A DNA stretch of 64,000 bases from Triangularia verruculosa. Lineage: Eukaryota > Ascomycota > Sordariomycetes > Sordariales > Podosporaceae. A model generated the notes under the pieces. The model made no database searches and was not told where the DNA came from. It saw nothing but the letters and a program-made list of their open reading frames with translations. The stretch spans positions 124,001-188,000 of the forward strand of contig MU863926.1 of the NCBI GenBank assembly GCA_033296885.1. Direction: 5' to 3'. Both the position numbers and the translations under genes were made by a program. Positions 13,201-24,771 of this stretch are shown here, piece by piece (the stretch's first letter is position 1; the number at the start of each line of letters is the position of its first letter).

Positions 13201-15343
13201 TGCATGGAGGCCGTCACCCGTGCCGCTTCTCGCGGACAACAGCCGTTTCAAGGCCCTGACAGGAGGAGATACGACAATCATTTTCCCACTTGAGTTTCTT
13301 GGTGTTCCTGCGGAAGATGCGAGCTGGTTACCAAAGTAATAGTATGATACGACATAAGCATCTAGTCACGGCTGTCATGTTCAGGTCAGCCTTGTGGAAG
13401 TCGTCAGTCCAATTAACCTTCCACCATGAGTTAGTTACCTGCCAACCAAACCAGCAGCACACAGCTGTCGCCCCTCAGCCAGAACATAGGCAAGATAGGT
13501 CGATAACGGCGTCGTCAACAACAAGAGACATTGTAGGATCAATATGACAAAATCTCGACCTTGATCCAGCTAAAGCAATATCAAAGCACTGACTCCCAAG
13601 CAACCACAATCCAGTCAATCCAGCTCGCGAGGTCCCCTAGACCTAAAGCTCAGACATGGCCAAGAACCCACTACCTTAGTTACCATGCTCAGCATGAGGA
13701 ACTAAACTCTTGGGGCCATCGCGCCGCTCCTATCCCAGAAGGGAGGATCTGTCGTGGTGATTGATAGTGGGAAAATTCACCCCTGGCTTAATTAGTTGAA
13801 GCCACCCGTCCAACAGCGTCAACGGTTCCCGACGCCATTGAACGCCTCACCCGGAGAACGTTTCCAGATGCGGGCAAAAGAAAGGATGGCCAAGAAACCG
13901 TGCGCCCGGTCCGCCGGCAACATCCTCGGTGCGGATATGCGCTCAGGCTTTTCTTGAAAAAGAAGAAGAAAAAAAGCGTGTGAAGGATCGCTTTGCGGCC
14001 TGCAGGCGAGAGTCGCGAAGAAGGCGGCCATGTCCAATCACGCCGACGAATTGGTCAACCTGCCTGCTTTTTCGTCCCATGTTTGGGAAGGGTTGTGGTC
14101 TCGTAACCCGGTCTTTGGGGGGAGAACTCGGACCTCCTGATACCCCGCACCGCGTCCGTCATTCACGCCTCCCGTTGAACCCCGCTCCGGAGTGCCGGCC
14201 GGGTGAGCCGCTGGCCTTTTAGGTGAGGTCACTCTTTGGGTGTTCTGTCTGAGTGCTCTTGTTCGGTGTAAGTGATAAGTCTCGCCCTGCGATTACCACA
14301 GTGAGTGTTGAATTGTACAACAAACTGTGTATATCATCTGTGTTGGCAAAATGGATGTTGGGTTTCGAACAGTAAACAAGATCAAGTCTGGTGGAAGGCG
14401 AGGTAACATGTCGGCAGCTGTAAATAACAGCAAGCAGACAAGAGAATATAACTTCTCGGTTAGAAAGATCCGTTTTTGCCCAAACTCGAACACTGTCTTT
14501 CTTACCTCCATCATACACTACCAGCTCATACAATGCGAAGAACTTTTTATACTCTCTCTGTCATTTCGTACAATAATACATCTCACATGCCATCCAAACA
14601 CCCATCATGCCCCCATATGTCAGGTTCCCCCCCATACCACCATGCCCCATAGACACACGTAGGTATTCATACACAACATCACAAACATGAGACAGCTTTA
14701 TAAAACTCCCTCTCTTCCAAGTTTTCCCAAACATCAAACCACCCAAATCCACAATGACATCACCCAGATCATACAGAACATTTCCTACAAAGCTACATGA
14801 TTAAGCTACTGTTGATAGGCCCCTCCCAGGTACTAAGCCTCGCCAGAACATGCCTAGGTTTCCAACCACTTCCGTCCCAAGGAAACAGCCAGTTCCGCCG
14901 CAATAATACCAGCGAGACTCAAAATGGCCTTCCAGTTGGCCATAAAAGTTGCCAGGTTCAAAATGGCCGTTCATTTGACCATGAAAGTTGCTAGGCGGAA
15001 ATTTCAGTTTTTGTTGTGATGTTTTTCGCTCTCTCTTTTTCGACGTCCAATCTTTTTTTGTCCTTTGCCAACACGAAGATTTTAGCTCCTGATATTCTGG
15101 GGATGCCAAATGAGCAGATGACTATCCTTGCTTTCAAGAACATGTCCCGCTGGCTCAAAAGAAGCTGTTGTTACATTAGATACATCCTCCCTGTTGGCAA
15201 AAATGATCCGGGAGTTTGGCTTGTGCTGTGTGGTGGAAGCAAAGGGAACCCGACGAATCGGCAATAGGATTGTCGGGCGGTCGAGTGCGCAAAGTGCCAA
15301 GCGGGATGGCCTCGCGATGGATCATGCCATCATACCCGGCTGG
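10284..15343. other. 5-kb intergenic stretch, no supportable gene
   Basis: This is the largest gene-free stretch. Frames up to 188 codons occur (11116-11682 + and 11342-11869 -), but they overlap each other, are rich in Cys/Pro/Ser and match no family I know. At 12.2-12.75 kb on the minus strand some frames look mildly coding-like, with a GTAAGG donor-like site, but no consistent gene can be joined. A 39-bp duplication at 14.9 kb is listed separately. It holds the 5' side of the GPCR gene and the 3' side of the methyltransferase-like gene. Confidence 0.5.
14919..14996. repeat. two-copy 39-bp imperfect direct repeat
   Basis: Two adjacent copies both begin TCAAAATGGCC and continue to a GTTGCYAGG end. 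They differ at about 6-7 of 39 positions. The period is a multiple of three, so both strands' open frames show a 13-residue repeat; on the minus strand it reads NFHGQMNGHFE and NFYGQLEGHFE. No gene can be assigned. Confidence 0.85.
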
Positions 15344-17792
15344 TTAGAATCGCCGATGACCATCCAGGTCGTCCTCCTCCTTGACCGCCTGAATAATCGA
15401 GTATTCCCAGTAAGTCCCGAGCTGGATACACTCCTCCACACACTCAGGAATCTGCCACCACCAAGCAGTCCCCCGAACGTTCTTCCCCCACACCTCTTGC
15501 CACAGCATTCTGCCGACAATGGTCCGGATGTCGCCCACGACCTCGCTCTCCTCTCGAGGGTCGATTTCTTTAGCCTTCCCTTTGCCGTTATCGTTGCGGG
15601 ATTGGGAAGGAGCAATGGCTTGGAACCTGCTCTTGGTGGTGACACTGCTAGGGCCATTGAGTTTGGCCGCCTCCAGCCATCTGGGGAATACCCTGCTGGG
15701 GGTAACACATCTGAACTCGGCTTCCAGATTGATGGTCAGATGCTCTTCCAACCAGTCTCTCATGCGCGGTCCGAGAGAATGGGCGACTGGTGATGGGTCG
15801 ATAACCACAAGATGCAGCGCGCCCCGGGGTGCGAGACACTTGTAGATCTTTCGGAGAAGCTGCGGGATCTCCTGGCTAGCTAGCAGAGAAGGCATGGACA
15901 AGCAGTGGACCGAGGCGAATTTGTTCGCTTCCAGCGCAAGGGAAGGCGAGACAGGCCAAGGGAACGACTCGACGTTTGAATAGAGCAGAGGTGGGATAGG
16001 TGTCGAATTCATGTGCCTGATATTGGTCTCTGGATGAAGTGCCGCAAGATATGACACCGTAGCTGTAGGCCATGAGTCAGTGAATGATGTCTATATAAAA
16101 ATAAAGTGGGTTGTTCATACAATGAGAATCGAAGAGCAACAAGGTGTCGGGACCTTTGAGAAACGGTCGCGCCCCCGCCACAGAAATGACTGAGTTATCA
16201 CCGTTCCTTGCCTGCTGTTCCAGTCCATGAAGAGAAGCCATCATCCATCTTTTCTTCTCTTGCTCGAGTTGTTGGTAGATTGTAGGATCTGTGACGGTGC
16301 CCCAATCTTCACTGAGGCGCGTAAGGGCTACCTGGGGATTCGCCTGAGCCATCCTCTTCAACTCTATCTGCAGAGCTATGACTCCAAGAGTCGCCGCATA
16401 GGCAGCCTCTGTGTCTCTGGGTAAGCAAACCCGCTTTTTGGGCACAATCAAAGGTGTTTTGTCGACAGCTGGAGATGCTTCCGCGGGAGAGCTTGGGTTT
16501 TCGCTGGGAACTCGAGGAGCTTCTGAGACCGGTACAGGCCTTTCATTAGTAGCGAGAGATGCTTTTGAAGTAGGTAGAGGAGCATTTCTGGCACTGCGAC
16601 TTTTGGCCCCCCATTGCTTAGGCGACTTCCAGTTGTCTGGATTATAGTTGGCTTTCAGCTCATATGATGGTGGGAGGGTGCTCAGCATACGTGCTTGGGA
16701 TGGGCGTGGCGGAGGTCTGCTTGGGATATTCGGCAGAGGTCCGCGGGGCATGGGAGCCATCGGGGGGAGCATACCAGCATCTTTTGGCTGAAGCTGAGAA
16801 TGCTGTTTGTGAGGTAGAACGGTAACTGGAGTCGGCCTGTCTGACGCGTGAACAACTTCGTACCAATTGTCAATGAAGTCAGATACTGACTTCTCAAGTT
16901 CCGCCGACAGGGCAGATACCGATCGCGGATTCTGGTTTGCTGGGGTATGTGGCATCGTGTCGTTGAGTAGAATCGCGGGTTTGCCCCCAAGACTCGCGAC
17001 TCTAACGGGATTTCGGTTCGGGGTGATGGTTGTTTGGACGAAGTCGCTCATTGGCCGCGCAGGTTTTGGGGTCTCAGGCATGGGCAGGTCTCCCGTCGTT
17101 CCTTCCACATGGTACTCAACAGACGGTGTTGTGAGAGCGGTCGATTTAGAGAGCATTGACTCTGGGGGGCACGTTAGTACTGCCGCCGTTGGCAATTGGA
17201 ATGATATCGACTTTTGAGAAATCATACCTTTCGACGATCTGTCCGTCTGTACCCCCCAGGTGGGACTTGTGATAGCGGTTTCTTCTGCGGCTTCCTTATC
17301 CATAATAATGGTTTGTACCTTCAGAGACTTGTCAGACACCATGGATGACCGATTTGTGTTGCCCAGCGCTGACACCGCCGCAGAAAGCAACGATGTTCGC
17401 CTTGATTTTCCATCATCCTTGGTCGTTTCCTGCTGCAGGGCGTCCTTCTTCCTGCTTCTCATGGAGAGGCTGTTGCGCTTCAAACCCATGGACTCGAAAA
17501 GACTCATGGCTGGTCTTTCTTCGGCAGAGGAAGGGCGGCTACCTGTCGACCCTTGTGCACTCAGGGCACCGTCCTTCTTCGACTTCTTTTCAATTCCCTT
17601 GCGAGCACGCCGCTCGCCAACCCTTTCAGTAGACACGTCAGACCAGTCGACGTCCCACATAGTGAATTCGCCGATGAAACTGTCATGTGCAAGCCGCAGC
17701 AAGGCTAGTTTTCGATACCGGGTAAGGAATGGTGGTCGCCTTGTGCCGAATACTCTGTTGACGGTGCTTTCAGAATAGAAGGTTGACGACAA
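15344..17792 (-). CDS. methyltransferase-like protein, N-terminal end unresolved
   Basis: Exons inferred: about 17792-17228, 17161-16121 and 16062-15344 (about 774 aa from the 5' limit of the open frame). The 58-nt intron at 16063-16120 (GTATGA...ACAG) joins LLLFDSHSTVSYLAALHPET. The 66-nt intron at 17162-17227 has GTATGA, CTAAC and CCCCAG and is in frame, so retention is possible. The N-terminal block RRPPFLTRYRKLALLRLAHDSF looks conserved; the middle is long, Ser/Pro-rich and probably disordered. The C-terminal ~240 residues resemble a class I SAM-methyltransferase half: SVHCLSMPSLL, LLRKIYKCLAPRGALHLVVIDPSP, then WLEEHLTINLEAEFRC. A clear GxGxG SAM motif is not visible, so activity is uncertain. 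No ATG opens this frame before 17792; a stop lies just upstream, so a first exon or a frame change is missing (see findings). Confidence 0.6.
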
Positions 17793-20700
17793 CTACTGGA
17801 TCTCTGAATTGGGCGGGTCGGGGGTAGGAGGAAAAGTTTTGAGCGCTGACCATCACGTCGCCCATCTGACCCCTCGTCGATGAGTCGTCTCAAGCTGGCC
17901 CTGAGCGAGGGGGAGGCTCGGCGTAGCCAACCCCCTAATGAGGGGCAAGACGATAAATAGGCTGACCAGGATTGGTGATTGATTCTGTGTATTATTATTA
18001 TGTCTTGCCACACAGGAGCTGGTGAAGTTGCTGTAGCTATGGCCTTGCGGGTACCCTGAGAAGGGTGTAAGAAGCACTGCAATGCAGGGAATCAAGTGAG
18101 ACACTGTCAGGTTGCGTTGCGCTCACAGCGTGATTGGGCACGCCTGCATGAAGCGAAGATGACGGTCTGGGGTACCTCGAGGATGAATCATGCCTTTCTC
18201 GGGTCCGGAAAGCTCACTTCGAGCCGTGACTGGAGGAGTAAGGAGCAACTTGATCCCAGGAGCAGGCCTATCAGGAAGATGTCCGTCGTCATATGGATAG
18301 CTTCGAGCATGAATAGCTCCATGAGATCCACTTGGATACTCAAGGGGTCCACTGGCACCGATTCCTGTGCTCCCTGAAAACTTCAAGGGCAGTCTCGGCC
18401 GTTAGACTGCAGCTCGGCGCTGGCAGAACCAACCCCTTCCCTGTTCTGTAAAGGTGTGTCCGCCAAACAAATCATCATTCTCGATACATGGCGCCTGGGG
18501 CTGATTCTTCCCTGCAGCCAGAGGAACCTCAACGGGCGGCGCCATCTACCTCATCGAGTCAGACCATCTCGCATTTGTGAACCTCCAGCGATCACGGTCC
18601 GCTCTTCCTCTGATCTCGAATCCCCTGCCAGAGGCCTGGCGTCGCCTTCTACAGGAAAATCCTTCCCTTTTCATACTCCTTCTCCGTTGAGCAGACTCTT
18701 TTCAGCATTTTTTTGCCGCGGACCAAGTTGGACAACAATGATTTGATAGGGGACACAAGAGATGTGGTACTACCACTGCCAGCCGTCGGGGGCGCATTGG
18801 AAAAGAAGAGTGACGTGCAGCACATTCCATTTAATCCGCCGCACTGCTGTGGCAAGTGGGATAGTGGCCCATTGACATGTGAATGGCTGATCCGGATCTT
18901 AAGCAGTCCTGTGGACGTCAGGAGGCTAGATAGCCCTTCGTACGGAACTGCGGAAATCTCTGTGATAATGAAGTCCTAGCCGTATTGAAGATCTCACGGA
19001 GGGCGCTCGGATGCCCCTGAGTGTGATGTCCCACACGGACGGGAGCTTGGCTGCTCTAGGTGTACATGCGACGGGCGGGAAGGTGAATGAAAGTAGGATA
19101 CAGATGAAGTTTGTGCGGTTCGCACCCTTTATTACATGCAGTCCGCCTCACCCGCTCGCTGGGTATGCCGGCATGCGTTGGGTGCAGGAAGGAAAGAAAG
19201 AAAGGCAAATGAGCCATGCTGGATATACGAAGCTTCCATGAGAGAACCCGGGGCGGGGGTAATGAACGGCTGACGGACCGCTGTCGTTGACAGACGTGAA
19301 AGAAAGTGGATTGCGTACCGTGCCAAGCCCAAGATCGCCGCGGATCTAGGGATCCACCAACCATCGAGCGGGATCCATAATCCTATCGGATGACATCCGA
19401 GCAGGAACATCCTTTCTTCAACTGCCGACAAAAGATGGAGCCTCGGTGGATCTGGCAGCTTGTCTTTTCAACTTTGAGGGAGGAATCAATACTTAACTCG
19501 GCCGATGCGAGCCATAGGGTGGACACTCACCCCGACTAGCATTTCAGCTGAAGGAGGAGCGTCCATTGTTTCCGACAGGTATGCCCCCTCTTAGCAAAAT
19601 GGATCAATCCGCCACATTCCCAAGCTTCGCTAGACATAGACCTAGGTGTGATCTTGGAGTCCCAGCTTCTAGAAACCTGAGAATATATTGATCAGTATCC
19701 GTAAGGATGTCTGTACCATTTGATCGGCTAGGTAGCTTGATTTTGAACTATTTGTTTTTTTAGACACCACAGATTCAGCCACGGTGACATAAACCATCCA
19801 TAGATAACGCATTGGTCCATTTGGGATAGTCATCCAACCACATGCTTATCAGCACGTTCGACACTCGTCTCAGGTGGCCTACTTTGTCTCGCTTCACGGT
19901 GAGTGACAAATTCTCCGCTGATTCCCGGCGGGCCGTAACCATGTGCCCTTTTACGGCGCTCGGTCTTGCTGTCTCGAACATGCTCGGCTACGGTTGTCAT
20001 ACGGCAAAGTGAATGTGGAAAAGGGGGTGTGGTGTACCTAAATCAAAAGACGGTTGGTTGGCAGAATTCTAGACAGACATTATGGTGGACCAGTAACCGC
20101 ATCAGCGCACGCTCCAAAAGGGCCGGTTAGCAGACACAGCAGCAGCAAACCAAACGGCTCCAATGCAGGTAAACAAGATTTGGCCATCCAGAGATGCAGC
20201 TGGTCTCTGCTGCGTCTCCAAGGGGGCCCTGGATCAAGACCCTACCGTATCAAGGACTTGACTGACACGCAGCAAGTCGTGCTCCGCGAGCACGGAAATA
20301 CTGCTTGTATTAACATGTTGTGGCAGAACTTGTGACCTCCGGCCTGCTCCTCTTGCCGATCTTGGTCTGGCACCACGACAGCACGCTCTTGGTGTAACCG
20401 CCACAATTATGCCCGTATTTTCCTGTCATCAATCCTTGCCCGGCACCACACATCATTGACTGAGTCTGGTTCTGCCTCACTAGAGATGTATCAAGAGAGG
20501 CGAAAGTTCCTGCTAGTAAACGCCCCTCCCAACGAGTTGTCAGACATCAAATTGCAGTTAACTGGCCAGCCGTTGCTCCATCTTGCGCCTCAACTCTCAT
20601 CTCTTCTGCGCTTGGAAGCCCTGATTGGATGTGATGTTAAGGCCCATACATACGGCCTCTTGAAAGTCCAGCAAACGAACTTTTCAAGCTAGGTTGGTTT

Positions 20701-21084
20701 GTAAGGATTCAGGGGCACAGATATAGGTGGAAAGATGTATAAACGGACTGGTCATTTGGTCTATAGCCCAGGGTGGCTCTTGATATACCGCGCCGAGACT
20801 AGACCCGCTTTGATGACTTGCTCTTTAAGCACTGCTATTTTCCCATTCTCGACACCTACCTCGCTCTAACACCCAATTTTGGCGGGGCGGATTTTTTGGG
20901 CTCCACGGTTGCCCCCGAGTTCAAACATTCTGTCATTTCACGATTCTCCCTCGTCCACGCAACCCAGTGCGACCTTTTAGATCCATCTACCTCGCAGTCT
21001 TATTTTCGCCTCGATACCGCTCCTAGAGCTTCCTCAACCGCCTTGAATACTGTCATCGCCCTCGAATGATCCGGTTTCTGCACG
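17793..21084. other. intergenic, divergent promoters
   Basis: About 3.3 kb separate the divergent methyltransferase-like and AzgA genes. It may contain the unresolved first exon of the former (17800-17870, minus strand). The 20.8-21.08 kb part is pyrimidine-rich on the plus strand, like a fungal 5' leader. No other frame has support; a 20456-20692 plus-strand frame is the only mildly protein-like one. Confidence 0.5.
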
Positions 21085-23974
21085 ATGGAAGCCCTGTCTC
21101 ATGAGGGCAACAGCCCTGAGCCGGATTTGAAAGAACCACCGTAAGTGTGTCCCCAGACTTCCTACCCCTCGAACAGCCATATGCGCTTCATCCCCCATGT
21201 TTGCGACGAATGACGCTGGCGCTGTCACCCTGCCGTGTCTTCGGCTCGGTCAGCCGCGGCGTTTGTCCCAGGCCTTCTGGTTCACCCCGGACAGGGCCGG
21301 TCAGACAGGGTGTTTGGTGTTCTGGACGGCCATTTAACTTCGCATGCCGTGAAACCAAGTGTTGCTTCACCGCAATGCCTCACTTCATTGGGGCTCTCCA
21401 AAGACCCCTCCAATACCCTTGTATGTCCCGAGCTGGATTGTTCTCTAGGAACAAGGTTCTTTAGACACATACACACACACACTTCACAGGGCATTGTCAA
21501 GGTTGCAGAGTACACACACGAGCCCATGGGCGGGGTTGATTGACTCAGTCATCTCCTTCTCACGCTTCTCCTTGGACTGCCCAGCCCGTTCTGCTTCCGC
21601 TTGTCACTCATAACTCAATGAATATCAATACTAATACTCGCAGTGCTGGAATTGAGATGGGACTAGTCGGCATACGCTCAGCCCACGAATCTTTCGACGA
21701 TGCTGCAGAGAGACAGCCAGCAAGAGGCCGAGGTTGGTGGGCGCGAGTGCGTGCCCCTTTTGAGAATCTCGTCGGCAGAGTGGATGAGAGGATGAACAAC
21801 TCTGCCGTCGGCCGTTGGTTCAACCTAAAGAGTAGCGGAGTGAGTACTGGTGTGGTTGGGGAAGACTGAAATATTCAGAGCAGCTGATTTACTTACTCTT
21901 ACCACAGCCCAACAGCATCCCAGATGCCAATTTCTCAACAGAGCTGCGGGCTGGGTTGACAACATTTGCCGCCATGTCCTACATCATTGCCGTAAATGTG
22001 CGTCTTTCTTATCGCACCCTTTCTTGTGTTGAGACTTCTAACACTTTGCAGGCTTCTATTCTCGCAGATGCTGGATATAAATGCGAGTGTCAAAGGCCCA
22101 TCGACAACGCGGGCAACTGTGTCAATCATAGCCAGTGGACAGCTTGCTATGAAGGTTTGTCAATCCAGCCTGAGGACGTACGTTTGTATCCAGAACTAAT
22201 GAAGTTAGAGCTCAAGCTTGACCTCATCACTGCCACCGCTACGGTGGCCTCATTCTCCAGCATTCTATTTGGCCTCTTCACGAATCTCCCTGTTTGTCTT
22301 GGGTAAGTCACCCCTTGTTAGCTGACAAGCGATGGTATTTCTGATATGTTGACAGCCCCGGCATGGGCCTGAATGCCTACTTCACCTACCAAGTCGTTGG
22401 CGCTAAAGGAACTGGCCAGATTCCATATGATGTTGCTCTCACGGCGGTCTTCATCGAGGGATGGATTTTTATGTTTTTGGCTCTCACCGGCATGCGGCAT
22501 TGGCTGGTCAAGATCATTCCCGGCACCATCAAGACAGCCAGCGGAGTTGGCATTGGTCTCTTTCTCACACTCATCGGCATGTCTTACTCGTCTGGTATTG
22601 GTATGATCACTGGTGCCATTAGCACTCCGCTGGCTATTGGTGGTTGTCCTGCGGACAAACTGGACGACAACGGCGAATGTATCAACGGAATCATGACAAA
22701 CCCAAAGGTAAAAACATCATTACATTCCGAGCAGACTTCGGCTAACTTACCATGGTAGATGTGGCTTGGTATCTGTTTCGGTGGTCTTTTCGTGGTTTTC
22801 CTGATGGCTTTTAAGGTACGCGCCTCAATTGTCGTCGGCATTGCTCTGGTTTCAATCTTGTCTTGGCCGTAAGTAATCCCAACCAATTCTTGATGTGCTG
22901 CCGGGCACAAAACTGACCTGATGCAGACGTAACACAGCTGTCACGTACTTTCCCGATACCGAAGATGGTAACCGTCGCTTCGAGTACTTTCGCCAAGTTG
23001 TCAATTTTCATCCCATCAAGCACACGCTTGGCCAGCTTAAATGGAACATGGATGATCACCTCAGCTCCAGCTTACTCGTAGCTCTGATTACCTTCCTCTA
23101 TGTCGACATCATCGACTGTACAGCAACGCTCTATTCTATGGCTCGGTTCTGTAGACGATCGACGGGCAACGACAAGGATTTCCCCCGATCAACCATGGCG
23201 TTCTGCATAGACTCACTGTGCATCTCTCTCGGAGCGCTTTTTGGATGCTCACCAGTTACGGCTTTCATTGAAAGCGGCGCAGGGATCGCCGAAGGTGGTC
23301 GGACAGGGCTCACAGCTGTCACGGCTGGGTTTTGCTTTTTCTTGTGCATTTTCTTTAGCCCTATTTTCGCCTCGATTCCTCCTTGGGCTACTGGATGTAC
23401 TCTAATGCTGGTAAGCAAACTTTTACAGGGCGCCTTGACTTATCTCCAACTGACACTTATGGTAGGTTGGCTGCCTGATGATCCGACAAGTCACAAAGAT
23501 CAACTGGGCCTATATTGGTGACGCAGTCCCGTCATTCATCACCCTCGCCTTCATCCCATTTACCTACAGTGTCGCCTATGGGCTTATAGCGTAAGTAGAT
23601 TGTTCATTCTCAGCTTTGCCCCCTTATTTCGTGGTCAAGGCTAATCATCCCCTTGCAGTGGTATCTTCTCCTATGCCGGTATAAACCTTTTCATCTGGAT
23701 CATCATCAAACTGTCCCGGGGAACCATTATGCCAGAAAACTACGACCTCAAGGAGTATTGGACCTGGCGACCACCTGGGAACCGCCCCTGGCTCTTCCGC
23801 AAGATGGGAGAAGCCGTCTTCTGGTTCCGGACAGCGCGGCGAAATAGGGATTCGACCTTTCAGCTGGGCTCAAACGATGGAAGCGGCAGCTCGAGGCATC
23901 GCGAGCCGTCTCCGAACGCATCGACGGCCGCGGTGGAGTCTAAGAGCCCTGCGCAGAGGGTGCCGTCGTCGTAA
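21085..23974 (+). CDS. azgA: AzgA-type purine (hypoxanthine/adenine/guanine) permease
   Basis: Predicted plasma-membrane purine:H+ symporter of the AzgA-like branch of the NCS2/NAT-related superfamily. Ten exons: 21085-21140, 21644-21839, 21908-21997, 22052-22154, 22209-22302, 22356-22707, 22759-22868, 22927-23410, 23466-23590, 23659-23974 (641 aa). Hallmarks are STELRAGLTTFAAMSYIIAVN near the first membrane span, LITATATVASFSSILFGL, LPVCLGPGMGLNAYFTYQ, GIKTASGVGIGLFLTLIG-like sequence, and LFGCSPVTAFIESGAGIAEGGRTGLTA. These match substrate-region motifs of the family; about 12-14 hydrophobic segments are present. The first intron (503 nt) has GTAAGT, TACTAAT and CGCAG and is in frame; the alternative start is ATG 21618 (631 aa). 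The 54-nt intron at 22155-22208 is a multiple of three; its removal gives CYEELKLDLITA, closer to the family. The cytoplasmic C-tail is Ser-rich. Confidence 0.9.
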
Positions 23975-24771
23975 CCGGTTTATTACCCACGTCCATGAAA
24001 ATTTTGCGAAAGGGCTTATGGAGGGCATGTGAACGAAGGTCGAATTAGATGTCAAAATAACTGTCTGGTTTGAGTATTTCCCGTCGGAGACATTTCCTAT
24101 CGGTTTGCATTTATTGGCTTCATGGTCTGTGACGCATTTGTCGGCTTCCACGAATGTGGATATTACTGGGTGGAAAGTACAGGCGGCGGGTTAGGCTTAG
24201 ATTTCTACTGTTTATATATACCTATTCTATGGTCTTTAAATTCCTATTCTCTTTGCTTCGTGTATCAACGTACTGCAACAAAACAAGGTTGGATAAAAGA
24301 TATCCTGGCAAGTCTGAGTTTTCAGGGGCTTTCAGGGGCTTTCAGGGGCTGCAATTAGTTGCTCCAGCGACATGATTTGGAAAGTTGCACAAAACCGTCA
24401 GCTGGCCGCCAACTGTTGCCAAGGATACTCAAACGGGCTTGTGCAGCTCAGGCTTCCAAGCTTGCATCATCTTCTTATCTTATCGGACCTGCAAGCAACG
24501 TTCCCGCTGTTCATGAACTGCATCATCGCAAGATAAACACCGAGTGCCGTTTACACCCACATTTTGGCACAAAAACGTTTTTGCGGCCCAGATATTTCTG
24601 TAGCCAGCTTCCAGGTGAATTTACAGACATCGCAACCGCTCCGTCGGGTTCAACGGCGTTCTTGGCTCGATCAGCTATAATAATTATTCGAGTCTCCTCG
24701 CCTTACGAAACATTTGAGAGAGCCCTCGAGACAAACATCAGACCGAGTCACCGGTCAGCACAGCCCGCAAG
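23975..24771. other. intergenic between azgA and UCH37 genes
   Basis: Contains the azgA 3' region, a TATATATA-like stretch near 24215, the 10-bp minisatellite at 24321 and the short upstream region of the deubiquitinase gene. No gene seen. Confidence 0.6.
24321..24350. repeat. three perfect copies of a 10-bp unit (TTCAGGGGCT)
   Basis: Three identical tandem copies lie in the azgA to UCH37 intergenic region. The same 10-mer also starts the two dispersed 18-bp motifs at 5873 and (with the last base changed within the longer motif) 5960. Confidence 0.95.
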
